From Gammaproteobacteria bacterium (GTDB taxonomy: Bacteria; Pseudomonadota; Gammaproteobacteria; JABDGN01), in the NCBI GenBank assembly GCA_016763565.1, contig JAESTO010000052.1:1-11052 (forward strand): a stretch of 11,052 nucleotides of DNA. Reading direction: 5' to 3'. The notes beneath the pieces were generated by a model. That model had not been told where the DNA came from. It worked only from the letters and a program-made list of their open reading frames with translations, and made no database searches. The position numbers and the translations under genes were made by a program. Positions 1 to 7,648 of this stretch are shown here, in pieces (within the stretch, counting starts at the first letter, position 1; each line of letters starts with the position of its first letter).

Positions 1-507
1 CACTTCTAAGGCACGTTGAATACGTTGTGAATCATTCGGATGAATGCGTGCAGCTGCGGTAGGATCAACCTGTCGCAACGTCTCACCTAAAGCAATCAAA
101 CCTTGTTGTTCAATAATGCGCGTTAATTTTTTGCGAATAGTTTTATCAGCGGCAGGTAATAACGATAAACCCTGTTGCAATGCCCGAAAATATAGCATGG
201 TGCCGCCAACTAACAAGGGTATACGCCCTTGCATAATAATATCGCGTATTTCTTGCTTGGCATCTTGACAAAATTGTGCGGCTGAATAACTGGTAGCCGG
301 ATCACACATATTAATTAAACGGTGAGGGTAACGTTGTAAAGTAGCCGCATCAGGTTTGGCCGTACCGATATCCATGCCGCGATAAATTAATGCGGAATCA
401 ACACTGATAATATCACAAGGAAATGCATCACATAGTTTCAATGCCAACGCTGTTTTTCCTGAGGCGGTTGGTCCCATCAAACAAATTATTTTTGAATTAT
501 CTATCAT
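1..507 (-). CDS. miaA: tRNA dimethylallyltransferase MiaA, 3' end cut off by the window edge
   Basis: MiaA transfers the dimethylallyl group of DMAPP to N6 of A37 in tRNAs that read codons starting with U, the first step of ms2i6A synthesis. The visible 169 codons are open from ATG at 507 to base 1; the family is about 310 residues, so slightly more than half is present. The P-loop GPTASGKT is at residues 12-19, the conserved [20 protein letters not shown] segment starts near residue 37, and [13 protein letters not shown] is near 98-110; the fragment ends in the conserved [11 protein letters not shown] stretch. It begins 9 nt after the mutL stop on the same strand, the usual gammaproteobacterial mutL-miaA order. 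No Shine-Dalgarno is visible before the ATG, so translation is probably coupled to mutL. Identity is clear from the motifs. Confidence 0.96.
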   Translation of the reverse strand, partial: MIDNSKIICLMGPTASGKTALALKLCDAFPCDIISVDSALIYRGMDIGTAKPDAATLQRYPHRLINMCDPATSYSAAQFCQDAKQEIRDIIMQGRIPLLVGGTMLYFRALQQGLSLLPAADKTIRKKLTRIIEQQGLIALGETLRQVDPTAAARIHPNDSQRIQRALEV

Positions 508-516
508 GCTGAAAAG

Positions 517-2244
517 TTAATGGAGTATAATTCGCTTCCAAGCATCTTTGATATTTTTATTTTGCTCAATGAATACTTCCAATTGCCGCAAGATAGTATT
601 CATGTCATTTTTATCAAGATTTTTTTGAGCTGAGTGACTAGCGAATGAAGCTAAGGTATTGATGATGTCATCATCATCGGCTAGTTGTAAAAATAAACTG
701 ACGATATCTGCCTGCTGCAATAATGCGGGTAATTCACGAATGCTAATATTACCGGGTCCTATTTGTTGATACTTAATGCCTAAATTTTTTAGCCGCGACT
801 CACTTTGTTCAAGTTTTTCTAATTGTTTCATCGACAATTTAACGGTCACCGGCAATAATAATGGTTGTGCAATTAATCCTTTATGCTTATCGGCTAACAT
901 AAGTTTCTCAGCAAAAATATATCTCTGTGCTAATTGCTGATTAACGATCACCAACCCTTGATCATTTTCAGCAAGAAAAAATTGCTTGCGCAACGGTAAC
1001 AATGCCTCGCCCAATATACCTATGGTAAGGGGCACCGGACACTGCTGTTCAGCTACAGTGTAACGCGCTCTACTTTCATTAATACCTTTAAATGAATGAG
1101 ATACGGAACCTGCCGGCTGATAAGCTGTGGTCTTTAGCCCCGCTGTATTTGTCGTATATGAAATATTTTTTTGTGGAATTTTTTCATTAATAGCTGGCGA
1201 TATTGTCGTATCAACAGTAATAACCGCATGATGACTGTCAAGCTCAACGCTCGCTAATTCTTTCTTTAAAGCCTGTGATACAAAATCATGAACCCATCGC
1301 GATTCGTGAAAACGCACTTCATGTTTAGTCGGATGCACGTTTACATCAACACTGCCAGGATCACATTGTAAATATAAAACATAACCTAAATGACGACCCT
1401 CTGGCACAAAGCTCTGCGCCGCAACACGCACGGCATGGTTTAACACCTTGTCCTTAACAATGCGCCCATTAACAAAAAAATATTGTAAATCAGCATAAGC
1501 ACGTGATGCATCTGGATTGCTTATCCAGCCAGTTAATGACAATCCTTCTGCTGCTGTTGAAAAATGTAAACTTTGTTTAACAAATGCTGGACCGCACACC
1601 TTCGTCAAACGCGTTTGTTGTTCTACTAATGAATGAGCCTCGGGCAAGTTAAATACTGTGCGATCATTGTGTTGAAAATGAATCGCAATATCAAAATGAC
1701 TTAAGGCAATACGTTCAACAACATTTTCAATATGGGAAAATTCGGTTTTTTCTGTTTTTAAAAATTTACGGCGCACCGGTGTATTAAAAAACAAGTCACG
1801 TATTTCTATCGTGGTGCCTTGTGGATGGGACGCAACACTCAACTGTGGTTTTTCTACTTTACCAGCAGCTTGAATTTGCCACGCGTGTTGATCATCACAA
1901 CACGAGATTAAATCTACTCGTGACACTGCACTAATGCTGGCCAAGGCCTCACCACGAAATCCCAAGCTAATGATATGAGCCAAATCTTCTTCACTGTGTA
2001 ATTTACTGGTCGCATGACTCTCAAGTGCTAACGTTAAATCGTCAGGATGAATGCCGCTACCATTATCACGAATACGTATTAATCTGTTACCACCTTTTTC
2101 AATATCAATAATGATTTTGCTTGCTCGAGCATCAATACTATTTTCCAGCAATTCCTTGACGACCGATCCGGGACGCTCAATAACTTCACCAGCAGCAATC
2201 TGATTGGCAAGCAATGTTGATAGAGGGTTGATACGTGACAGCAT
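517..2244 (-). CDS. mutL: DNA mismatch repair protein MutL
   Basis: MutL is the ATP-driven matchmaker linking MutS mismatch recognition to strand incision and UvrD. The 575 residues start with the GHKL ATPase domain: ANQIAAGEVIERP at 13-25, E31 and N35 matching the catalytic Glu and Mg-binding Asn of E. coli MutL, DNGSGI at 60-65 and GFRGEALASI at 95-104. The transducer domain with FVNGRIVKD and DVNVHPTKHEVRF follows. The linker from about residue 345 is poorly conserved, and the C-terminal dimerisation domain is recognisable but divergent. The metal-binding endonuclease motif DQHA(X)2E(X)4E of MutH-less bacteria is missing; the equivalent place reads VNQQLAQRYIFAEKLM. This suits a MutH-dependent system, although mutH is not in the window. 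E. coli MutL is 615 residues. A weak CAGG lies just before the ATG. The gene is divergent from the dehydrogenase 41 bp away. Confidence 0.97.
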   Translation of the reverse strand: MLSRINPLSTLLANQIAAGEVIERPGSVVKELLENSIDARASKIIIDIEKGGNRLIRIRDNGSGIHPDDLTLALESHATSKLHSEEDLAHIISLGFRGEALASISAVSRVDLISCCDDQHAWQIQAAGKVEKPQLSVASHPQGTTIEIRDLFFNTPVRRKFLKTEKTEFSHIENVVERIALSHFDIAIHFQHNDRTVFNLPEAHSLVEQQTRLTKVCGPAFVKQSLHFSTAAEGLSLTGWISNPDASRAYADLQYFFVNGRIVKDKVLNHAVRVAAQSFVPEGRHLGYVLYLQCDPGSVDVNVHPTKHEVRFHESRWVHDFVSQALKKELASVELDSHHAVITVDTTISPAINEKIPQKNISYTTNTAGLKTTAYQPAGSVSHSFKGINESRARYTVAEQQCPVPLTIGILGEALLPLRKQFFLAENDQGLVIVNQQLAQRYIFAEKLMLADKHKGLIAQPLLLPVTVKLSMKQLEKLEQSESRLKNLGIKYQQIGPGNISIRELPALLQQADIVSLFLQLADDDDIINTLASFASHSAQKNLDKNDMNTILRQLEVFIEQNKNIKDAWKRIILH

Positions 2245-2285
2245 AGCCTGGTATTCTACACAATCTTTTCAATTTGGTAACCATC

Positions 2286-3059
2286 ATGCAGTCACTCAAA
2301 GATAAAACAGTCTTAATTACGGGTGCATCGAGCGGTATTGGCGAAGCTTGTGCTCAAATATTTGCCGAGCAAGGCGCACATTTAATTTTATGTGCACGTC
2401 GCACAGAGAAGTTAACCACACTGAGTCAAACACTCAGGCAACAATATAAGATTAATGTTTATCCGATTACTTTAGATATCCGCCATGCCAATGAAGTAAA
2501 AAAATGCATTAAACAATTACCCGAAAATTGGCAAACAATTGACATTTTAATTAATAATGCTGGTTTAGCGGCCGGAATGGACAAGCTCTACGAAGGCGAT
2601 ATCGAGGATTGGGAACAAATGATTGATACAAATATCAAAGGATTATTATATATTAGTCGAGCAGTTATTCCCTTGATGGTTGCACGAAATAGCGGCCATG
2701 TGATTAATATTGGCTCTATTTCAGGGCATGAAGTATATGCCGGTGGTGCAGTCTATTGTGCCACAAAATTTGCAGTAAACGCTATTAATAAAGCACTTAA
2801 ATTAGATTTGCATGGCACACCGATTCGCGTCAGTTCGATTGATCCTGGCATGATTGAAACTGAATTTAGTTTGGTGCGTTTTAAACATGATGCCAATAAA
2901 GCTAAAAGCATTTATCAAGGGTTCACGCCTCTGGCAGCTATGGATATTGCTGATGCCGTTTATTATTGCGCATCACGCCCCGCCCACGTTAATATTCAAG
3001 AAATGCTTGTTTTACCCACCGCGCAATCGGCAACAGGCCATATTGCACGGAAAAATTAG
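2286..3059 (+). CDS. ydfG: SDR-family NADP-dependent 3-hydroxy acid dehydrogenase, YdfG type
   Basis: Classical short-chain dehydrogenase of 257 residues. The nucleotide-binding TGASSGIG is at 12-19, NNAG at 90-93, catalytic S144, and Y157-x3-K161. The ALD.R, DILINNAG, DWE.MIDTN.KGL, NSGHVINIGS and PAHVNIQEM segments closely follow E. coli YdfG, which oxidises L-allo-threonine, L-serine and 3-hydroxyisobutyrate with NADP and reduces malonic semialdehyde. Substrate is therefore assigned by resemblance only. ATG 2286 is preferred: an upstream TTG at 2274 would only add MVTI and places the Rossmann strand no better. No strong ribosome site is visible. A weak candidate promoter, TTGATA (2228-2233) with 18-bp spacer and TATTCT (2252-2257), would overlap the start of mutL. 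The gene is complete and stands alone, divergent from mutL and upstream of the ssp operon. Confidence 0.9.
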   Translation: MQSLKDKTVLITGASSGIGEACAQIFAEQGAHLILCARRTEKLTTLSQTLRQQYKINVYPITLDIRHANEVKKCIKQLPENWQTIDILINNAGLAAGMDKLYEGDIEDWEQMIDTNIKGLLYISRAVIPLMVARNSGHVINIGSISGHEVYAGGAVYCATKFAVNAINKALKLDLHGTPIRVSSIDPGMIETEFSLVRFKHDANKAKSIYQGFTPLAAMDIADAVYYCASRPAHVNIQEMLVLPTAQSATGHIARKN

Positions 3060-3081
3060 GTCGTTAATTTAGAGAGATATC

Positions 3082-3110
3082 TTTATAATCATCTTCAAAT
3101 TTGTTATAAT
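3082..3110 (+). promoter_or_regulatory. Candidate sigma-70 promoter for sspA-sspB-tsaD
   Basis: A perfect TATAAT at 3105-3110 is preceded by TG one base away (TGTTATAAT), an extended -10 element. A poor -35, TTTATA, lies at 3082-3087 with a 17-bp spacer. Transcription would start near 3117, about 15 nt before ATG 3132. A second TATAAT at 3084-3089 has no good -35. The call rests on consensus match only. Confidence 0.55.
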
Positions 3111-3131
3111 CGCGACCGTTTTTACTCTTAA

Positions 3132-3751
3132 ATGAATTTAATTATGAATCAGTTTGGAAATTTAACACTCTATGCAGCCACTAATGACTGCTATAGCCAT
3201 CAAATTCGTATTGTCTTAGCAGAAAAGGAAACACCTGTTCATGTCATTCATATTGACAAACACAATCCAAGCGAAGATTTATTGGCATTAAATCCTTACA
3301 ATACCTTACCAACATTAGTTGATCGCGATCTTGTATTGTATGATCAAGCTATTATTCTTGACTACCTTGAAGAACGTTTTCCACATCCACCCTTGTTCCC
3401 TATTTACCCTGCAGCAAAAGCAGAACGCGCACACTGATGCATCGCATAAAAACTGAATGGTATAATTTAGTAGAAATCATTCAAAATGTTGATGAAACCA
3501 TTGCAGAGAAAACGCGCGCACAATTATGCGAGAGACTTATTGACATATCACCTTGGTTTGAAAAAATGCCTTACTTCATGAGTGAAGAATTTTCTTTGTT
3601 AGACTGCTATATTCTGCCACTATTATGGCGTTTACCTTATTTAGGCATTCACCTTAATGAAGCATCAGCGCTTGAGCAGTACCAACAAAAAATGTTTGCT
3701 CGACCATCGTTCCAAGTTAGCCTAAACAATGTAGAGCGTCATCTACGCTAA
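3132..3751 (+). pseudogene. sspA: Stringent starvation protein A (SspA), split by a one-base frameshift
   Basis: SspA is a GST-fold protein without GST activity that binds RNA polymerase and supports stress and virulence gene expression. The first frame (3132-3437, 101 residues) holds the thioredoxin-like GST-N half with YSHQIRIVLAEK, LNPYNTLPTLVDR and DYLEERFPHPPLFP. The second (3437-3751, 104 residues) holds the helical GST-C half: MHRIKTEWYNL, EEFSLLDCYILPLLWRLPYLGI. Adding one base near 3432-3435 joins them as ..AERAHLMHRI.., which aligns without gaps to E. coli SspA and gives 206 residues (E. coli 212). The premature TGA (3435-3437) and ATG (3437-3439) form TGATG, so the second half could be made by reinitiation. 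The start is ATG 3132 or ATG 3144; neither has a clear Shine-Dalgarno. sspB follows after 3 nt. Either real breakage or a base missed in sequencing. Confidence 0.9.
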
Positions 3752-3754
3752 ATT

Positions 3755-4204
3755 ATGACTGAAGAAAAACAACTCACATCAACAAAACCCTACTTATTAT
3801 GTGCCTTTTACCATTGGATCACGGACAATAAATGCTCGCCCTTTATTGTTGTGAATGCCGAAATGCCACAAGTCACCGTACCCGAGCAATATATTGAAGA
3901 TGGCCGTATTATTTTAAATATTTCGCCAAGTGCTGTCGAAAAATTACAATTACCCAGCAAATCTAACAAACAAGTTATTGCCTTCGACGCAACATTTGAA
4001 GGCACAGAATGGTCAGTTCATATTCCTATTTTAGCAGTATTAGCTATTTATGCACAAGAAAATGGGCGTGGTATGGTCTTTATCGAAGAAAAAGGCGATG
4101 AGCAATCAGAGCCAACGCCGCAACCTCACACACAGCAAGCACTCCCAACGACTGAAAAGCCTAAGTTTAAATTAGTCAGTTCTAATAGCAAACTAAAAAA
4201 ATGA
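3755..4204 (+). CDS. sspB: ClpXP protease specificity-enhancing factor SspB
   Basis: SspB binds the ssrA tag on products of rescued ribosomes and hands them to ClpX, speeding ClpXP degradation. The 149-residue protein has the conserved folded part at about 10-110 (RPYLL.AFY.W..DN-like TKPYLLCAFYHWITDN, then EDGRIILNISPSAVEKLQL, and VHIPILAVLAIYAQENGRGMVF), then a disordered linker rich in E, Q, T and P, then a C-terminal segment that would dock on ClpX. E. coli SspB (165 residues) ends in the docking motif LRVVK; here the corresponding KFKLVS is followed by about nine more, mostly polar and basic residues. The gene starts 3 nt after sspA and its TGA directly abuts the tsaD ATG, so the three genes are probably one transcript. 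An A7 run precedes the stop. Confidence 0.95.
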   Translation: MTEEKQLTSTKPYLLCAFYHWITDNKCSPFIVVNAEMPQVTVPEQYIEDGRIILNISPSAVEKLQLPSKSNKQVIAFDATFEGTEWSVHIPILAVLAIYAQENGRGMVFIEEKGDEQSEPTPQPHTQQALPTTEKPKFKLVSSNSKLKK

Positions 4205-5229
4205 ATGCGCATCCTTGGTATTGAAACATCATGCGATGAAACGGCCCTTGCTGTTTATTGTTCACAACAAGGGTTACTTGCTCACCATCTCCATAGCCAA
4301 ATTAAGCTACACCAAGACTATGGTGGCGTTGTTCCTGAGCTGGCATCACGCGATCATACGCGTAAAATTATTCCGCTGGTTCGCCAAACTTTAACAGCAG
4401 CAGGTTGTAAACTTAGCGATATTGATGGCATTGCCTACACTATTGGCCCAGGATTAGTGGGTGCACTCATGGTTGGTGCAGTATTTGGCCGCAGTTTAGC
4501 CTATGCATTGCAAATTCCTGCTATTGGCATTCATCATATGGAAGGCCACCTACTTGCTCCCATGCTGGAAGAAAAAAAACCCAGTTACCCTTTTCTTGCT
4601 TTATTAGTGTCTGGCGGTCATACCTTATTAGTTAACGTCAAAGCGTTTAGTCATTATCATATACTAGGTGAATCACTGGATGATGCCGTAGGAGAAGCTT
4701 TTGACAAAGTCGCAAAAATGCTTGGTTTACCTTATCCTGGCGGACCACAGGTTGCTGCATTAGCTGAGCAAGGTTGTCCACAACGTTTTCATTTTCCTCG
4801 CCCTATGACTAATCGCCCCGGATTAGATTTTAGTTTCAGCGGTTTGAAAACATTTACCATGAATACGCTTCACGATTGCCAGCATCCCTCGTCACAAACC
4901 GTATCAAAACAAGATAAAGCTGATATTGCTCGCGCTTTTCAAGATGCTGTAGTCGACACCTTAGCAATAAAATGCAAGCGTGCTTTGCAGCAAACGGGTT
5001 TAAAGCAACTCGTTATTGCCGGTGGCGTTAGCGCTAATCAAGCTTTGCGTGAAAAATTAAATGGGTTACAGCATGAACTGCGCGGCGAGACATTTTATCC
5101 TCGCCATGAATTTTGCACAGATAATGCTGCATGATAGCTTATGCAGGTTGCCAACGCTTGCAAGCTGGCCAACACGATGATTTAGGTATTGATGTTAAAC
5201 CACGTTGGAGTCTGTCGGAATTAACGTGA
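4205..5229 (+). pseudogene. tsaD: tRNA N6-threonylcarbamoyladenosine synthase subunit TsaD, frameshifted near the 3' end
   Basis: TsaD, with TsaB and TsaE, transfers the threonylcarbamoyl group from TC-AMP to A37 of ANN-decoding tRNAs (t6A). The first frame (4205-5134, 309 residues) contains [10 protein letters not shown], the iron ligands H111 and H115 in [24 protein letters not shown], the [12 protein letters not shown] stretch, [11 protein letters not shown], and CTDN with the third metal ligand D306. It then meets TGA at 5132-5134. One lost base between GCA and ATG explains this: the continuation 5131-5229 reads [13 protein letters not shown]..., ending PRWSLSELT, exactly the family C-terminus. 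The repaired protein is 341 residues (E. coli 337). TGA overlaps ATG as ATGA. TsaD is essential in most bacteria, so error or a tolerated two-piece product is more likely than loss. The start follows the sspB stop with no gap. Confidence 0.92.
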
Positions 5230-5536
5230 GTAAATTGATATAGCGCTCACGAGTCTTTTCATCTAACAGTGTCAATTAAGCAATATATTTTTATAGATCT
5301 GTTCTCAATATACAGGAATATTCATGCATAGCATTGCTCCCGTCAGCCATTGGCATAGTTCATTTTTTTGAAATAAGTTACCCAACCAACGATACTATTT
5401 TTCTAATACATTCGTCATGAAGAAGTCCACATGTATTTTTAGTTGTTGCACTCTAGCATTAATGACAATGTCTGAAAAATTCATTTTACAGACAATCTAC
5501 TCGCTGCATTTTATTCAATTGAAATTATACCGCCAT
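5230..5536. other. Non-coding stretch between convergent tsaD and artM
   Basis: No convincing gene lies here. The first bases form a 6-bp hairpin stem, CGTGAG (5225-5230) with CTCACG (5246-5251), a 15-nt loop and a short CTTTTC tail, a poor terminator candidate for tsaD. A second 6-bp stem, TGTCTG and CAGACA, lies around 5470-5492 and could end artM transcripts from the other side, but has no good U-run. A 15-codon frame at 5324-5371 has AGGA six bases before its ATG and encodes MHSIAPVSHWHSSFF, which I do not recognise. Several other short open frames look like chance. Confidence 0.6.
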
Positions 5537-6220
5537 TTACTTATTCGTCGAGCCATAACAATGCTCTACCCATTTAAATACACCGATAAAAACGCTATTA
5601 AGCAATAAATAAAATCCACCGGCCAATAATAAAAAGGGTATGGTCATATAAGTTTGACCGATAATACTTTGTGCCGTACCGGTTAACTCCAATAAAGTAA
5701 TCGCACTGGCTAACGATGTGGCTTTTAATACCATGATGACTTCATTGGAATAAGCTGGCAAGGCTAAACGCATGGCATGCGGTAAAATAATTCGTCGATA
5801 CATCAGCCATGTTGACATCCCCATGGCATAACACGCGGCCACCTGCCCTTTCGGAATGGCGCGAATAGAACCCACTAATAATTCTGTAGTATAAGCTGCT
5901 GTATTTAATCCTAATGCCATGACAGCACAAAAAAAAGGTTGTTTGAGTAAGGGCCATAACACGCTGTGTTGCAACCATACAAATTGGCCAAGTCCATAAT
6001 AAATAATGACAATTTGTATTAATACCGGTGTGCCACGAAAGACAAAAATAAATGTTTTGAATGGCCCACACCATCGACTGGTTTTTTTCAGTGTCAATAC
6101 AAAAGCCATAATAATCGCTAACAGTATGCCAACAGCTAATGCGCAGCTCACTAATTCAATCGTGCAAAACATGCCCTTGAGCATCGCCGGTAAATATTGT
6201 TGTAGCATTTGCCAATCCAT
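5537..6220 (-). CDS. artM: Arginine ABC transporter permease ArtM
   Basis: Inner-membrane permease of the polar amino acid (HisM/ArtM) family, 227 residues with about five hydrophobic membrane segments. It would form a heterodimer with ArtQ and bind ArtP on the cytoplasmic side. Family marks include FRGTPVLIQIVIIYYGLGQF (about 62-81), LGLNTAAYTTELLVGSIRAIPKGQ, and the EAA-loop region ending in G...RRIILPHAMR that contacts the ATPase, followed by YSNEVIMVLKATSLAS. Residue pattern tracks E. coli ArtM (222 residues) throughout, including ALWHLL-like VLWPLL. Its ATG overlaps the artQ stop by one base (TAATG), so the two permeases are probably translationally coupled. It is the last gene of the operon and faces tsaD tail to tail. 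The gene is intact. Confidence 0.93.
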   Translation of the reverse strand: MDWQMLQQYLPAMLKGMFCTIELVSCALAVGILLAIIMAFVLTLKKTSRWCGPFKTFIFVFRGTPVLIQIVIIYYGLGQFVWLQHSVLWPLLKQPFFCAVMALGLNTAAYTTELLVGSIRAIPKGQVAACYAMGMSTWLMYRRIILPHAMRLALPAYSNEVIMVLKATSLASAITLLELTGTAQSIIGQTYMTIPFLLLAGGFYLLLNSVFIGVFKWVEHCYGSTNK

Positions 6221-6882
6221 TAGTCATGCCTCATAGCAGAGCGTTGTGTAGCATAGCGCAATATAATCATCGATAGCGATGTTAATGCTAAATAAATAGC
6301 TCCTGCCGTTAAATAAAATATAAAGGGCTTTGCCGTTGCAGCACTTGCCACATGAGTAGCACTCATTAAATCGCTTAAACCAATGAGTGACACAATGGCG
6401 GTATCTTTAATTAATACTAGCCATAAATTACCAAACCCGGGTAAAGCATAATGCCACATTTGTGGCAAAGTAATGCGCCAAAAACATTGCCCTGCGGTAA
6501 AACCGTAAGCTCTAGCAGCAATCAATTGCCCCTGTTCAATGGCAAGGTACGCGCCGCGCAAAGTTTCAGCTAAATAGGCAGAAAAAATGAATGCCAATGC
6601 CAACGCACCTGAGAAAAACGGACTCACATTGACATAGCTTCCCCATAATTTAGCAAGCACGATAGTACCGGCAAAATAAACCATAAAAATAATGAGCAAT
6701 TCGGGCAAGCCACGAATGAAAGAAGTGATAATTTCAGCAATAATATAACACACTTTATTGTTTGACAATTTTGCTAAGGCAAATAAAAAGCCTAACAATG
6801 TGCCAAACAATAACGCAGTAAATGCTAGTTGGATAGTAACCCAAGTACCTGCTAGTAATTGTGGTAAATAACCGTATAACAT
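6220..6882 (-). CDS. artQ: Arginine ABC transporter permease ArtQ
   Basis: Second permease of the arginine importer, 220 residues with about five membrane segments. It carries TSFIRGLPELLIIFMVYFAG (about 53-72), the SPFFSGALALAFIFSAYLAETLRGA region, and an EAA-type loop AARAYGF...RITLPQMWHYALPGFGN (near 123-151) that docks on ArtP. The PQMW.HALPG.GN.WLVL.KDTA.VSLI core follows E. coli ArtQ closely, which separates it from HisQ. E. coli ArtQ is 238 residues; the difference is mainly a shorter loop before SPF. ATG 6882 lies 10 nt after the stop of the artJ-type binding-protein gene, and the end overlaps artM by one base. The gene is intact. Confidence 0.93.
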   Translation of the reverse strand: MLYGYLPQLLAGTWVTIQLAFTALLFGTLLGFLFALAKLSNNKVCYIIAEIITSFIRGLPELLIIFMVYFAGTIVLAKLWGSYVNVSPFFSGALALAFIFSAYLAETLRGAYLAIEQGQLIAARAYGFTAGQCFWRITLPQMWHYALPGFGNLWLVLIKDTAIVSLIGLSDLMSATHVASAATAKPFIFYLTAGAIYLALTSLSMIILRYATQRSAMRHD

Positions 6883-6892
6883 CTACTGTAAA

Positions 6893-7635
6893 TTAATAAC
6901 GTGCAATGATTTTTTTATACACGCCATTTTTTTTAATGGCATTAATTGCATGGTTTAATTTAGCAAGTAGTTGATCATTACCTTTACGAACGGCAATACC
7001 ATAGCCAGCAGCAAAGTATTTTTCTGAATGCACCACATGTTTAAGAAAAGCATAATTCTTATTATTGCCGTCTTGCAACCATGCACTGATCACGGGCTGG
7101 TCAGAAAATACCGCATCAATACGCCCTGCTGTTAAGTCTAAAAATGCTTGTTGGATACTGCCATATAATTTAATTTTTATAGTATCACCATAGGTATGTT
7201 GCAGATAAAATTGCATCGTATTACCTAGTTGCACACCCATTGTTTTATGCCGTAAACTTTTTTTATCCAGTGTAAAACCAGGATTTTTTCTTGCAACAAA
7301 ACGTGCCTGCGCAAAATAATAGGGTTGTGTAAAAGCAACTTGTTTAGCCCGTGCTATAGTAATATTCATGGCACCAAAAATAACATCAAATTTACCTAGT
7401 TTCAAGCCCGGAATTAAACTATCCCACGGTGCATTAACGAAATGACATTTTACTTTCATTTGTTGGCATAATGCTGTAATAATATCAATATCTAAACCTT
7501 GCATAGTACCTTGCGTATTCATTGTTTCGAAGGGTTTGTACGTCGCCTCAGTTGCAATGTCAATGTGTTAGCGTTGGCGCTAACGCCTAGTACACACAAA
7601 CAAAGCAGTAATAAATATTTTTTCACGATGACCAT
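6893..7635 (-). pseudogene. artJ: Periplasmic arginine-binding protein (ArtJ/ArtI type), frameshifted after the signal peptide
   Basis: Substrate-binding protein of the transporter. ATG 7635 has GAGGAG nine bases upstream, overlapping the artP stop (TGAGGAG). It opens a signal peptide, MVIVKK, a Leu/Cys/Val core, and cleavage after ANA at residue 22. That frame ends in TGA at 7521-7519 after 38 codons. The mature protein lies in another frame: from about 7558 it reads IATEATYKPFETMNT, then GLDIDIITALCQQM, DSLIPGLKLGKFDVIF, and a C-terminus GIAVRKGND.. ending KKIIARY. One base lost near 7558-7560 (ACCATT or ACAATT read as ACATT) restores TLTIATEATYKPF, typical of the family, giving 247 residues (E. 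coli ArtJ 243). ATG 7522 overlaps the TGA as ATGA; a product from there would have no export signal and lack the first strand. ArtI and ArtJ cannot be separated with confidence. Confidence 0.88.
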
Positions 7636-7648
7636 TAGATAGGGCTCC

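Noticed and set aside
44..268. A 74-codon plus-strand frame at the left edge.
   Set aside because: Antisense to miaA, whose minus-strand frame carries all the family motifs.
1882..1893. DQHA in MutL (residues 118-121), which resembles the MutL endonuclease motif.
   Set aside because: It lies in the N-terminal ATPase domain at a variable position; the nuclease motif belongs in the C-terminal domain, where this protein reads VNQQLAQRY instead.
3426..3442. Programmed -1 frameshifting in sspA (also considered for tsaD at 5126-5134 and artJ at 7555-7562).
   Set aside because: None of the three sites has an X-XXY-YYZ slippery heptamer, and no strong downstream structure was seen. A missing base explains each more simply.
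2854..4005. Frames at 2854-3072 (plus) and 3808-4005 (minus).
   Set aside because: They lie inside ydfG and sspB, whose frames encode clear conserved proteins.
5395..5484. A 29-codon minus-strand frame after artM, continuing past one TAG for about 30 more codons.
   Set aside because: No ribosome site and no recognised family; open frames of this size are expected by chance here.
5417..5608. A 63-codon plus-strand frame (MKKSTCIFSCC...).
   Set aside because: Its second half is antisense to the conserved 3' end of artM, and it has no ribosome site or recognisable family.
5742..6236. Open frames of 110 codons (minus) and 76 codons (plus).
   Set aside because: Both overlap the intact artM gene in other frames and have no independent support.
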